A stretch of 64,000 bases of DNA. Origin: Mesobacillus jeotgali. GTDB taxonomy: Bacteria; Bacillota; Bacilli; Bacillales; Cytobacillaceae. Positions within the stretch are counted from its first letter, which is position 1. The number at the start of each line of letters is the position of its first letter. Of this stretch, positions 25,240 to 33,215 are shown piece by piece. A program made the position numbers and the translations under genes. The notes below the pieces were generated by a model. That model was given only the letters and a program-made list of their open reading frames with translations, searched no databases and had not been told where the DNA came from. Location: contig NZ_CP134494.1 of the NCBI RefSeq assembly GCF_031759225.1, forward strand, positions 1,548,501 to 1,612,500, given 5' to 3'.

Positions 25240-26136
25240 ATGAAAATAGGAATAATCGGTGGAGGCTCAATAGGTTTATTATTCTCTTATCACCTAAGCG
25301 GGCAACATGAGGTCTCTATCTACACTAGGACACAGGAACAAGCAGACGAAATTAATGAAAACGGACTTCATCTTGTAAAAGGTGGAATAGAACAGGGGCC
25401 GGCCCGGGTAAATGCTGCCCCGATCCAAGATTGGAGCGGGAACGAAGAATTCATAGTTGTTGCGGTGAAACAGTATCAGCTCCCTAGCTTAATATCCAAT
25501 CTAAAAGATAAGGCCAGGGGAAGCATCCTTTTCCTCCAGAACGGCTATGGCCATATAAAATGGCTCTCGGAGTTGGCGACTAATAAAATCTATGTCGGCT
25601 CCGTTGAACATGGAGCTGTTAGATTGAACGGATTTACAGTCCAACATAATGGCGTGGGTGTAACAAGAACTGCAGTATTTAAAGGAGATCCGGACACTCT
25701 TAGAGAATTATCTAATAAGGCTCCTTCAGGTTTTCCATTTATCCTGGAACCTGACTATAAAGAAATGCTCATCAAAAAGCTTGTGGTCAATGCAGTGATC
25801 AACCCATTGACGGCAATCCTTAAAGTGAAAAATGGTGAACTGGTCCAGAACCCATTTTATTTTAAAATTTTTGAGCAATTGTTCGAAGAATGTGCATGTA
25901 TACTTGAACTGACTGATAAGGAGCAGTACTTCAACAACCTTATGGGAGTTTGCGAAAAAACAGCAAATAACCATTCATCTATGTATAAGGATATTGAAAT
26001 TGGCAGGCAAACAGAAGTTGATGCCATCCTTGGGTATTTGCTCGAATTAGCCAGAAGCAAAAATAAAAAAGCTCCATTAATACATAATTACTATCACTGC
26101 ATCAAGGGGAAGGAGCACGAAAGGGAGGGAGCATGA
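25240..26136 (+). CDS. panE: 2-dehydropantoate 2-reductase
   Basis: 298 aa. It reduces 2-dehydropantoate to pantoate with NADPH in pantothenate/CoA synthesis. The N-terminal Rossmann motif is IGIIGGGSIGLLFSYHLSG; FIVVAVKQYQL gives the conserved Lys; the C-terminal KKLVVNAVINPLTAIL carries the catalytic Lys and Asn of ketopantoate reductases. B. subtilis YlbQ (PanE) lies at the same place. Its stop overlaps the start of the DUF3397 gene (ATGA), so they form a coupled pair. Confidence 0.9.
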   Translation: MKIGIIGGGSIGLLFSYHLSGQHEVSIYTRTQEQADEINENGLHLVKGGIEQGPARVNAAPIQDWSGNEEFIVVAVKQYQLPSLISNLKDKARGSILFLQNGYGHIKWLSELATNKIYVGSVEHGAVRLNGFTVQHNGVGVTRTAVFKGDPDTLRELSNKAPSGFPFILEPDYKEMLIKKLVVNAVINPLTAILKVKNGELVQNPFYFKIFEQLFEECACILELTDKEQYFNNLMGVCEKTANNHSSMYKDIEIGRQTEVDAILGYLLELARSKNKKAPLIHNYYHCIKGKEHEREGA

Positions 26137-26525
26137 TGCCGGGATTCTTCTCTGCACTTGTTGCCACATTGATTACAGTTCCAATGATTGGCTACCTCAC
26201 TGTGTTCATCATCAGTAAGCAAATTACAGGAAATCATCGGCGCTCAGTCAATATGGCTCTTGATTTCAGCACCTTTTTGCTGGTGCTGTCTGTCCATTTT
26301 TTAATCATCACCATTTGGCATAAGTCCTTCCTATGGCTGATCCTGATCATCTTGTTTGGACTTGGTGCTATTTTTGTTTTGATTCACTGGAAATATAAAG
26401 AGGAAATAGTGTTGCCGAAAGTATTCAAGGGATTTTGGCGTTTCAATTTCCTGCTTTTCTTTTCTGCCTACATCGTCCTTGTGTTATATGGTTTGTTCAA
26501 GCGACTGACATTCCTGTTTGCTTAA
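26133..26525 (+). CDS. DUF3397 membrane protein
   Basis: 130 aa with four predicted transmembrane helices (FSALVATLITVPMIGYLTVFII, FSTFLLVLSVHFLIITIW, FLWLILIILFGLGAIFVLI, FNFLLFFSAYIVLVLYGLF). DUF3397 proteins are found between panE and bshC in many bacilli; no function is known. Its ATG overlaps the panE stop and no independent promoter is seen. A terminator follows directly. Confidence 0.8.
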   Translation: MMPGFFSALVATLITVPMIGYLTVFIISKQITGNHRRSVNMALDFSTFLLVLSVHFLIITIWHKSFLWLILIILFGLGAIFVLIHWKYKEEIVLPKVFKGFWRFNFLLFFSAYIVLVLYGLFKRLTFLFA

Positions 26526-26530
26526 TCTCG

Positions 26531-26569
26531 TGTTGGACCGTCTAAAAAGAGGGTCCAGCATTTTTTATT
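26531..26569 (+). terminator. Terminator of panE-DUF3397
   Basis: TGTTGGACC and GGTCCAGCA pair around 12 bases and are followed by a T-tract. The rest of the 280-base gap holds no gene; TATACT at 26759 could be the -10 of bshC. Confidence 0.8.
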
Positions 26570-26807
26570 TTGGTTCTTTTCGAAATCAACAAGAGTTTTA
26601 CGGGTTTTATAAGAAACTTTCATTACAATTCTCCTCGAAAAGAGCTTCTGCGATCGAAATGCAACAGTCTACCCGCAAACTGAATAAACCAAATCTAAAC
26701 AATCTTGATTTTAGAAATTTCGAAAGGCAAAGTTTTTTTCTTTTCAATTCAAACAATGCTATACTCATAACAGTGAAAATTGCTTACGAGAAAGGAAGTA
26801 CAAGTTA

Positions 26808-28442
26808 ATGGAGATGTTGAATCTCTCTCTTCCGGCAGCGAACCGGTTTGCGACAGATTACCTAACTGGGAGCCCTGGCCTGCAGAGCTTCTTTCATTAT
26901 AATTTTTTAGATAAAAACTCTTATATTCACCGCCTGGATGAATTGAAAAACAGAAGCTTTATGAGGAATGAGCTTGCTGACCATATTCAGTCCTTCATGT
27001 CCCGTTTTGCGGACACTGAAAAAATCACTGAAAATATCAATAAGCTGAGAAAAGAAAATAGCGTCGCTGTCATCGGCGGGCAGCAAGCCGGCATTCTGAC
27101 TGGTCCGCTATATACAATCCATAAAGTGATTTCAATTATCAAGCTCGCAGAACAAAAAGAGGCGGAGCTTGGCGTTCCGGTCGTACCTGTATTCTGGATT
27201 GCCGGAGAAGACCATGACTACCAGGAAGTTAACCATGTGTACGTCATGAAGAACAATAAGCAGGAAAAGTGGATTTATCCAGAAAAAAATCTCGAGAAAA
27301 AAATGATTTCAGAAGTTTGTATCAACAGGGACCTTTGCTATTCCTGGGTTGAAGAAATCATCGAAACCTATGGTGAAACAAAGCACACTAAAGAGGTATT
27401 GGAATTTGCCCTAGAATCGTTGAAGACTGCAGAATCCTTCGTTGATTTTTTTGCAAGGATCATCATGGAGCTTTTCAAGGAATCAGGCTTGCTGATTGTT
27501 GATTCCGGTAATAAAGAGCTGCGCAAGCTGGAAAAAGAATATTTTATCAATCAAATCAACAATCATCGTGAAATCACATCTGCTGTTCTTGGGCAGCAAG
27601 AACGCACAGCTGGTGCTGGATTTGCGAATATGATCGATATTAGCGAGAATGCAGCGAACCTTTTCTTTTACGATGAAAAAGTGAATGAAAGGATTCTGCT
27701 CCAATTTGACCCACAAAGTGGAGGGTTTTCAGGCAAGAATGGTGAAGTCAGCTTCACATATGATGAGCTGGTGGAGATTGCCGGCGAATATCCCGAAAAA
27801 CTCAGCAATAATGTAGTAACCCGTCCGTTAATGCAGGAGTGGCTGTTCCCTACGCTTGCATTCATTGGCGGTCCTGGGGAAATTGCCTATTGGGCTGAGT
27901 TGAAAACTGCTTTTGAACATTTTGGCCTTAAAATGCCGCCACTTGTTCCAAGACTCAATATAACATTGCTCGAAAGGTCAATTGAATCTGATCTCGAAGA
28001 ACTGAACCTAGATTTAAAAGAGGTCTTAATTTCCGGCACAAATGGACATGAGCTGAAATTCATCGATTCCCTGAAGGATCGCGAAGTAGAAGAGCTTTTC
28101 GAGAATGTAAAGACCATGCTCGCAGATCAATATAAAGTCATTCGAGACAAATCAAATGGCATTGATCCGGTATTGATGCCCATGCTCCAGAAGAACGAAT
28201 CCATCCTGATCAAGCAGGTTGAATTCATGGAGGATAAAATAGTAGAGGCCATTTGCCGGAAGCATGACCATATCCTCCGAAAGTTCACGAGAGTAGAAAA
28301 TGCGTTAAGACCAGGCGGCTCCCCGCAGGAAAGAGTCTGGAACCCATTCTACTATCTTAATAAGTACGGTTTGGAGCTAATACCTGACCTGTTAGAGCTG
28401 CATTTTGAATTCGATGGAACACATAAAATTATAAAGTTGTAA
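26808..28442 (+). CDS. bshC: BshC, putative bacillithiol cysteine ligase
   Basis: 544 aa. BshC is the last enzyme of bacillithiol synthesis, thought to add cysteine to glucosaminyl-malate. Family markers are GGQQAGILTGPLYTIHKVISIIKLA, FWIAGEDHDYQEVNHVYV, FIGGPGEIAYWAELKTAFE, PRLNITLLERSIE and RPGGSPQERVWNPFYYLNKYG. Residues about 425-470 form the expected coiled coil. The start ATG is at 26808 after GAAAGGAAG. Located, as in B. subtilis (yllA), just before mraZ. The presence of bshC implies that bacillithiol is the main low-molecular-weight thiol here. Confidence 0.93.
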   Translation: MEMLNLSLPAANRFATDYLTGSPGLQSFFHYNFLDKNSYIHRLDELKNRSFMRNELADHIQSFMSRFADTEKITENINKLRKENSVAVIGGQQAGILTGPLYTIHKVISIIKLAEQKEAELGVPVVPVFWIAGEDHDYQEVNHVYVMKNNKQEKWIYPEKNLEKKMISEVCINRDLCYSWVEEIIETYGETKHTKEVLEFALESLKTAESFVDFFARIIMELFKESGLLIVDSGNKELRKLEKEYFINQINNHREITSAVLGQQERTAGAGFANMIDISENAANLFFYDEKVNERILLQFDPQSGGFSGKNGEVSFTYDELVEIAGEYPEKLSNNVVTRPLMQEWLFPTLAFIGGPGEIAYWAELKTAFEHFGLKMPPLVPRLNITLLERSIESDLEELNLDLKEVLISGTNGHELKFIDSLKDREVEELFENVKTMLADQYKVIRDKSNGIDPVLMPMLQKNESILIKQVEFMEDKIVEAICRKHDHILRKFTRVENALRPGGSPQERVWNPFYYLNKYGLELIPDLLELHFEFDGTHKIIKL

Positions 28443-28445
28443 CTT

Positions 28446-28478
28446 TAGGCTTCATCCTTTTAGGGTGGAGCTTTTTTC
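28446..28478 (+). terminator. Terminator of bshC
   Basis: AGGCTTCATCC pairs with GGTGGAGCTT (with wobble) and a T run follows. Confidence 0.65.
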
Positions 28479-28497
28479 ATTTGTGAATTAATTAACC

Positions 28498-28655
28498 GCT
28501 TTTGCATTACCCGAAATGTGGGGATAAGAGATTTTACGGAAAAAGCAGAGGCTCTTCTTTGCCTGAAATGAGGGGATTAGATGTTTTACGGTAAAAGCAG
28601 CACTTCTGCATTGCCCGAAAGGAACAGAAGCGATTAGATACAGTAAAAGCAACTT
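28498..28655. repeat. Three degenerate tandem units of about 50-53 bp
   Basis: Units begin near 28498, 28551 and 28600. Shared blocks are GCTTTTGC or GCTCTTC at the start, a central (C)CCGAAA(TG), GGGGATTAGA-like segments, TTTTACGG and a closing AAAAGCA. The first unit has inverted ends (GCTTTT with AAAAGC); the others have diverged. It lies between bshC and mraZ in otherwise non-coding DNA. Confidence 0.75.
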
Positions 28656-28734
28656 TTTAGAAATGAAAGAAATTCATGGAAATGGATTTTTTCAGGAGGA
28701 TTTTAAAGGCGTGGGGAGAATAATTAAAATAAGG

Positions 28735-28759
28735 TGGTGAAAAGTGGGGGAATGTGGTA
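28735..28759 (+). promoter_or_regulatory. MraZ operator: three TGGNN boxes with 10-bp period
   Basis: TGGTG (28735), TGGGG (28745) and TGGTA (28755) are separated by exactly 5 bases each. MraZ is known in E. coli to bind TGGGN repeats with 5-bp spacers before its own gene. Further TGGGG copies stand at 28712 and 28776. This suggests autoregulation of the cluster. Confidence 0.7.
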
Positions 28760-28788
28760 CATTGTATTTAGAAAGTGGGGGTAGTGGC

Positions 28789-29220
28789 ATGTTCATGGGT
28801 GAATACCATCATAATGTTGATAGCAAAGGCCGATTGATCATCCCTGCCAAGGTCCGTGAAAACTTGGGAGAAATGTTCATTCTTACCCGTGGACTTGACC
28901 AGTGTTTATTTGGTTACCCCGTTTCTGAATGGTCAGTGATCGAAGAAAAGCTCAAAGGACTTCCGCTGACTAAAAAAGATGCACGAGCATTTACCCGTTT
29001 TTTCTTTTCGGGTGCTACCGAGAGTGAAATTGACAAACAGGGGAGAGTCAATATTCCTTCCCCGCTGATGCAATACGCCAAGCTTGAGAAAGAATGTGTG
29101 ATTTTAGGTGTTTCCAATCGGATTGAAATTTGGAGCAAAGCCATCTGGGAAGAATATTTCGCAGAATCTGAGGAATCTTTTGCTGAAATTGCGGAAAATA
29201 TGATTGGATTTGATATTTAA
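28789..29220 (+). CDS. mraZ: MraZ, transcription regulator of the division cluster
   Basis: 143 aa, the same length as B. subtilis MraZ. It consists of two SpoVT/AbrB-like halves: [26 protein letters not shown] and a second around [26 protein letters not shown], each with the D(S/K)(K/Q)GR(L/V) signature. MraZ forms a ring-like oligomer and binds repeated boxes upstream of its gene. ATG 28789 gives the conserved MFMGEY start; the frame extends further upstream through the operator and should not be used. It is the first gene of the mra/dcw cluster. Confidence 0.95.
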   Translation: MFMGEYHHNVDSKGRLIIPAKVRENLGEMFILTRGLDQCLFGYPVSEWSVIEEKLKGLPLTKKDARAFTRFFFSGATESEIDKQGRVNIPSPLMQYAKLEKECVILGVSNRIEIWSKAIWEEYFAESEESFAEIAENMIGFDI

Positions 29221-29234
29221 GGGTAACATTATTC

Positions 29235-29243
29235 TGATATAAT
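29235..29243 (+). promoter_or_regulatory. Possible extended -10 promoter before rsmH
   Basis: TGATATAAT is a perfect extended -10 (TGN-TATAAT) in the 57-base gap between mraZ and rsmH. No good -35 is seen at 17 bases. The same nonamer occurs before divIB. Confidence 0.4.
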
Positions 29244-29277
29244 ATTACCTGCTCCTCGATTGGAAAGGTGGATCATG

Positions 29278-30216
29278 ATGTTCAAACATACAACAGTTTT
29301 ACTGGAAGAAACAGTAGACGGGCTCAATATCAAGCCTGACGGTACATATGTGGATTGCACTCTCGGTGGCGCAGGCCACAGTGAATTGATTTTGTCCAAG
29401 CTTTCGGAAAAAGGAAAGCTATACGCGTTTGACCAGGACGATATCGCGATTGCGAATGCAAAAGAAAAGCTTGCTGCTTATGGCGACAGGCTGACGATCA
29501 TCAAAAGCAATTTCCTTTACTTACAGGAAGAGCTTGAAAAGTTGGGTGTAACAGAAGTTGACGGAATTCTTTATGATCTGGGAGTTTCCTCCCCGCAGCT
29601 GGATACTCCGGAACGCGGCTTCAGTTATCACCACGATGCTCCGCTTGATATGCGGATGGACCAGGACGCTCCATTGTCCGCTTACGATGTCATTAATGAA
29701 TGGCCATATGAAAAATTGGTCAAAATCTTTTTCCAGTATGGAGAAGAGAAGTTTTCAAAGCAAATTGCCCGCAAGATTGAGGCAGCAAGGGAAAATGAAC
29801 CAATTCAAACCACCGGTGAACTTGTCGAGTTGATCAAGGAGGCGATTCCTGCACCCGCGAGGAGAAAAGGCGGTCATCCTGCAAAAAGGATTTTCCAGGC
29901 AGTCAGGATTGCGGTTAATGATGAGCTTGGTGTATTTGAGAAATCACTAGAGCAGGCAATCGATCTTCTTTCCGTAGGCGGAAGGATCAGTGTTATCACC
30001 TTCCACTCACTCGAAGACAGGATCTGTAAGGTAACCTTGAAAAAAGCGAGCGAAACACCACCGTTGCCTCCGGGATTGCCGATCATTCCAGAGGAATACC
30101 AGCCTAAGTTAAAGCTGGTCACTAGAAAGCCAATCCTTCCTTCTGAGGAAGAGCTGGAATTCAATAATCGGGCAAGATCCGCAAAGCTGCGTATCGCTGA
30201 AAAAGTAAAAAAATAA
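29278..30216 (+). CDS. rsmH: RsmH (MraW), 16S rRNA (cytosine1402-N4)-methyltransferase
   Basis: 312 aa. It N4-methylates C1402 of 16S rRNA using S-adenosylmethionine. Markers: [16 protein letters not shown], the SAM motif [30 protein letters not shown], the substrate-binding [24 protein letters not shown], and [13 protein letters not shown]. Two adjacent ATGs (29275, 29278) follow AAGGTGG; the second gives the conserved start and better spacing. Second gene of the cluster, followed by ftsL. Confidence 0.95.
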   Translation: MFKHTTVLLEETVDGLNIKPDGTYVDCTLGGAGHSELILSKLSEKGKLYAFDQDDIAIANAKEKLAAYGDRLTIIKSNFLYLQEELEKLGVTEVDGILYDLGVSSPQLDTPERGFSYHHDAPLDMRMDQDAPLSAYDVINEWPYEKLVKIFFQYGEEKFSKQIARKIEAARENEPIQTTGELVELIKEAIPAPARRKGGHPAKRIFQAVRIAVNDELGVFEKSLEQAIDLLSVGGRISVITFHSLEDRICKVTLKKASETPPLPPGLPIIPEEYQPKLKLVTRKPILPSEEELEFNNRARSAKLRIAEKVKK

Positions 30217-30248
30217 AATATAAAATATAATTTTCAGGAGGGAAAATG

Positions 30249-30605
30249 ATGAGCAATCTGGCTAGAAAATTGCAGCAAGAACAGCAGCAGCAAACTGTTC
30301 AGGCACCGGCAAAAGCACCGGCAAGACGAAGTTCGATACTGACGCCCGGCGAAAAAATCCTGATGTTCGTATTCGGAGCAATGGTTTGCTTCGGCGCAAC
30401 ATTCATGGTTTCAAAACAGGCAGCCATTTACGAAGTCAACAAAGAAATCCAAATCATTGAAGGCAACATTCAGGAGCAGCAAAAGATTAACAGTGACCTT
30501 GAAGTCCAGATTAGCGAATTAAGTACCTATGAAAGAATCAAACAGGTAACCGAAAAGCTTGGTTTAACATTGAACGAAGACAATGTTAAAGGTGTGGAAA
30601 ACTGA
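30249..30605 (+). CDS. ftsL: FtsL, cell-division protein
   Basis: 118 aa, bitopic. A Gln- and Ala-rich, basic cytoplasmic tail, one transmembrane helix (KILMFVFGAMVCFGATFMV, about residues 36-54) and an extracytoplasmic coiled coil (AIYEVNKEIQIIEGNIQEQQKINSDLEVQISELS) ending in YERIKQVTEKLGL. FtsL works with DivIB and DivIC in the divisome. It is placed between rsmH and pbpB as in all bacilli. Two ATGs stand at 30246 and 30249; AGGAGG is 7 bases from the second. The stop overlaps the pbpB start by one base. Confidence 0.9.
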   Translation: MSNLARKLQQEQQQQTVQAPAKAPARRSSILTPGEKILMFVFGAMVCFGATFMVSKQAAIYEVNKEIQIIEGNIQEQQKINSDLEVQISELSTYERIKQVTEKLGLTLNEDNVKGVEN

Positions 30606-32815
30606 TGATCAAGAAACAGCCAAATATGAATGCAGGAGCAGCGGTATTATTCGTAATATTCAGCCTGCTCTTTTTTATCTTGATTTTCAGGTTCATTTCC
30701 ATCCAGGTTACGGGAGAGGTACATGGACAAGCCCTGGCTGCCAGGGCGCAGCAAAAGTACTCGAATGAAAAAGTAATCGAAGCGACCAGGGGAACTATTT
30801 TTGACCGTAAAGGCGAGGTAGTTGCCGAGGACACTACAGCTTATACGCTAGTCGCAATCCTGAATGATTCAGTCACAACGAATAAAAAGAAGCCGAAGCA
30901 TGTGAGCGATCCCGCGAAAACTGCTGCTGTGCTGGCGAAATATATTGATATGAGCGAATCGGAAATATATAAAAGGCTGACAAAAAAAGGGGCATGGCAG
31001 GTTGAATTCGGAAAGGCCGGCCGTGATATTACTAATCAAACCAAGCGGCAAATCGAAGAGGAGAAGCTTCCGGGAATTACTTTTTTACGAGATTCAAAGA
31101 GGTTTTATCCGAATGGTGTTTTTTCGTCTCATCTAGTCGGCTTTGTGGAGAAAGAAGAGAATGAGGACAAGAAATCTGTTACTACCGGTCAACTGGGTAT
31201 TGAAAAAACGCTTAATGACGAATTGACTGGGGAAAATGGCACTCTTTCTTTCGAAAGTGATTTATGGGGATTCCTTTTACCAGATGGAGAGAAAAAAGTC
31301 ACACCTGCCAAAGATGGCAGCAATGTGTTTTTAACAATTGATAAAAAGATCCAAACATTCGTGGAGGATGCTGTCGATCGGGTTGATGAGGAATATAAGC
31401 CAAAGAAAATCATTGCGGTTGTAGCTGATCCTAAGACGGGTGATATCCTTGCGATGGCTCAGCGTCCGAGCTTCCATCCGACAACAAGGGAAGGGCTGGA
31501 TAACAGCTGGCATAACGAGGTGGTAGAAACACCGATTGAGCCAGGTTCAACGATGAAAATTTTCACGCTTGCAGCGGCCATTGAAGAGAATAAATGGAAT
31601 CCGAATGAGCGGTATAAATCAGGTAAATATAAAGTGACTGAAAATTCCAGAGAGATTAGTGACCACAACGGAAGTGGCTGGGGCTCCATTACCTATCTAG
31701 AAGGAATTCAGCGCTCCTCGAATGTCGCAGTGGCTAAGCTGGTGAATGAAAAAATCGGTACGGAAAAATTCCGTGAATATTTGACGAAATTTGGATTTGA
31801 TGAGCCTACTGGCATTGATTTGCCAAATGAAGCGTCCGGAACCATAGTCTATCGATGGCCGATTGAGAAAATCACTACCTCATATGGTCAAGGCTCAACG
31901 GTAACACCGATTCAAATGATTCAGGCAGCAACAGCAGTAGCGAATGACGGAAAAATGATGAAGCCTCGAGTAATCGACAAGATAGTTGATCCGAATACAG
32001 GCGAGATCATTGAACAGGATGCGCCTGAATCTGTAGGCCAGCCTATCTCAGCAGAGACTGCAAAGGAAGTCAGAGAAGTGCTTGGTACTGTTGTAACGGG
32101 TGAGCACGGCACAGGGAAGTCTTACGCTATCGATGGCTACGAGGTTGCTGGTAAAACAGGTACAGCGAACCTGACAGCTAACGGGAGTTATCTCGGTGGA
32201 GCTAATGATTACCTCTTCTCATTCCTTGGAATGGCGCCGAAGGATGATCCTAAGCTGATTGTCTATGTAGCTGTCCAGCAGCCGGAAATCGACCATTACT
32301 TTAAAGGGTCTATCCCAACTTCAATGATTTTTAAATCTGTAATGCAAAGCAGTCTTCAGTATTTGAATATTAAACCTGCATCCTTGGAAAAAGCTGACTC
32401 CAGTCCGGTTCCAGATATAACAGGGCTGAATGCAGCAGAAGCAAAGAAACTGCTTGAATCAAAAGGGTTTGAGGCAGTGTTGATCGGTGACGGCAGCCAG
32501 GTGGAGGACCAGTTGCCAAAGGCTGATGTTTTGGCGCTCGAAGGAGAGAAGGTCTTTATCAGAGCGTCAGGAGTCATGACCTATCCAGACATGACAGACT
32601 GGTCACTCAGGGATGTCATGAAGCTGGCACAGATTGCTGATATTAAGCTAAATAAAGCGGGCAGCGGGTATGTCACCAAACAAAGCCTGAAGCCGGGAAT
32701 ACCGATCAATGAAGGGGAAAACCTGATCGTCGAGCTGGAAACCCCGCTACAGCAATTTGAGAAATCAATGAAACCAGAGGAAGAAAGTGAAGAAGCAGAG
32801 GAAGTTGGCGGTTGA
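30605..32815 (+). CDS. pbpB: Penicillin-binding protein 2B, division transpeptidase
   Basis: 736 aa. A class B PBP: N-terminal membrane anchor (AAVLFVIFSLLFFILIFRFI), the dimerisation domain with RGTIFDRKGEVVAED, and a transpeptidase domain with SxxK (GSTMK, Ser315), SSN (RSSNVAVAK) and KTG (AGKTGTANL). Two PASTA domains follow (PVPDITGLNAAEAKKLLESKGF and a second to about residue 715) and an acidic tail. It cross-links septal peptidoglycan. The start ATG shares one base with the ftsL stop. A hairpin with eight T residues covers its last codons. Confidence 0.95.
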   Translation: MIKKQPNMNAGAAVLFVIFSLLFFILIFRFISIQVTGEVHGQALAARAQQKYSNEKVIEATRGTIFDRKGEVVAEDTTAYTLVAILNDSVTTNKKKPKHVSDPAKTAAVLAKYIDMSESEIYKRLTKKGAWQVEFGKAGRDITNQTKRQIEEEKLPGITFLRDSKRFYPNGVFSSHLVGFVEKEENEDKKSVTTGQLGIEKTLNDELTGENGTLSFESDLWGFLLPDGEKKVTPAKDGSNVFLTIDKKIQTFVEDAVDRVDEEYKPKKIIAVVADPKTGDILAMAQRPSFHPTTREGLDNSWHNEVVETPIEPGSTMKIFTLAAAIEENKWNPNERYKSGKYKVTENSREISDHNGSGWGSITYLEGIQRSSNVAVAKLVNEKIGTEKFREYLTKFGFDEPTGIDLPNEASGTIVYRWPIEKITTSYGQGSTVTPIQMIQAATAVANDGKMMKPRVIDKIVDPNTGEIIEQDAPESVGQPISAETAKEVREVLGTVVTGEHGTGKSYAIDGYEVAGKTGTANLTANGSYLGGANDYLFSFLGMAPKDDPKLIVYVAVQQPEIDHYFKGSIPTSMIFKSVMQSSLQYLNIKPASLEKADSSPVPDITGLNAAEAKKLLESKGFEAVLIGDGSQVEDQLPKADVLALEGEKVFIRASGVMTYPDMTDWSLRDVMKLAQIADIKLNKAGSGYVTKQSLKPGIPINEGENLIVELETPLQQFEKSMKPEEESEEAEEVGG

Positions 32816-32836
32816 GCCCTTCCTCTGTTTTTTTTG
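32796..32836 (+). terminator. Terminator at the end of pbpB
   Basis: CAGAGGAAG (within the last pbpB codons) pairs with CTTCCTCTG, followed by eight T residues. It would separate the vegetative mraZ-pbpB unit from spoVD. Confidence 0.8.
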
Positions 32837-32865
32837 TTTACTTGCCGTTTCGGTCGTGATAGATG

Positions 32866-33021
32866 GTTCGGACAAAATCGTAGCCGGAACTCTTTATTTT
32901 GTCTGAAGTAGGAGCAAGTTCGGATAATACCGTAATCGGTGGTTCTCATTTTGTCTGAAGTAACCCAGAGTTCGGACAAAACCGTAGCTGTAGCTCCTTG
33001 TTTTGTCTGAAGTAGCCCAAA
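32866..33021. repeat. Three tandem 52-bp hairpin units between pbpB and spoVD
   Basis: Units start at 32866, 32918 and 32970, exactly 52 bases apart. Each has a left arm TTCGGACAAAA(T/C) and a right arm (A/G)TTTTGTCTGAA that pair with one G-U as plus-strand RNA. Unit 1 closes with T-A at the inner end and unit 3 with C-G, a compensatory change. The surrounding 400-base gap contains no gene. Confidence 0.92.
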
Positions 33022-33215
33022 ATGAGCAGAGCCTCCTCAATTTTCCAGACAGACAAACTTACCCAAAGGACACCCTCACCCTCTCTCCCGGCATATACCT
33101 CAGCTTGTCTCTACTTCTTGTTATATTGTTATTCGTACAAGCATATATTTGAACGAGTGTCTAAGAGTATCTTAGTTTAGTATCGGAACGACAATAGGGG
33201 AGGTTTGTTCAATAT

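Noticed and set aside
26518..26808. 96-codon frame between DUF3397 and bshC
   Set aside because: It covers the terminator and presumed promoter, has no RBS and resembles no family.
32581..32979. 132-codon minus-strand frame over the end of pbpB and the repeat array
   Set aside because: Shadow of pbpB and the 52-bp repeats; no RBS or known domain.
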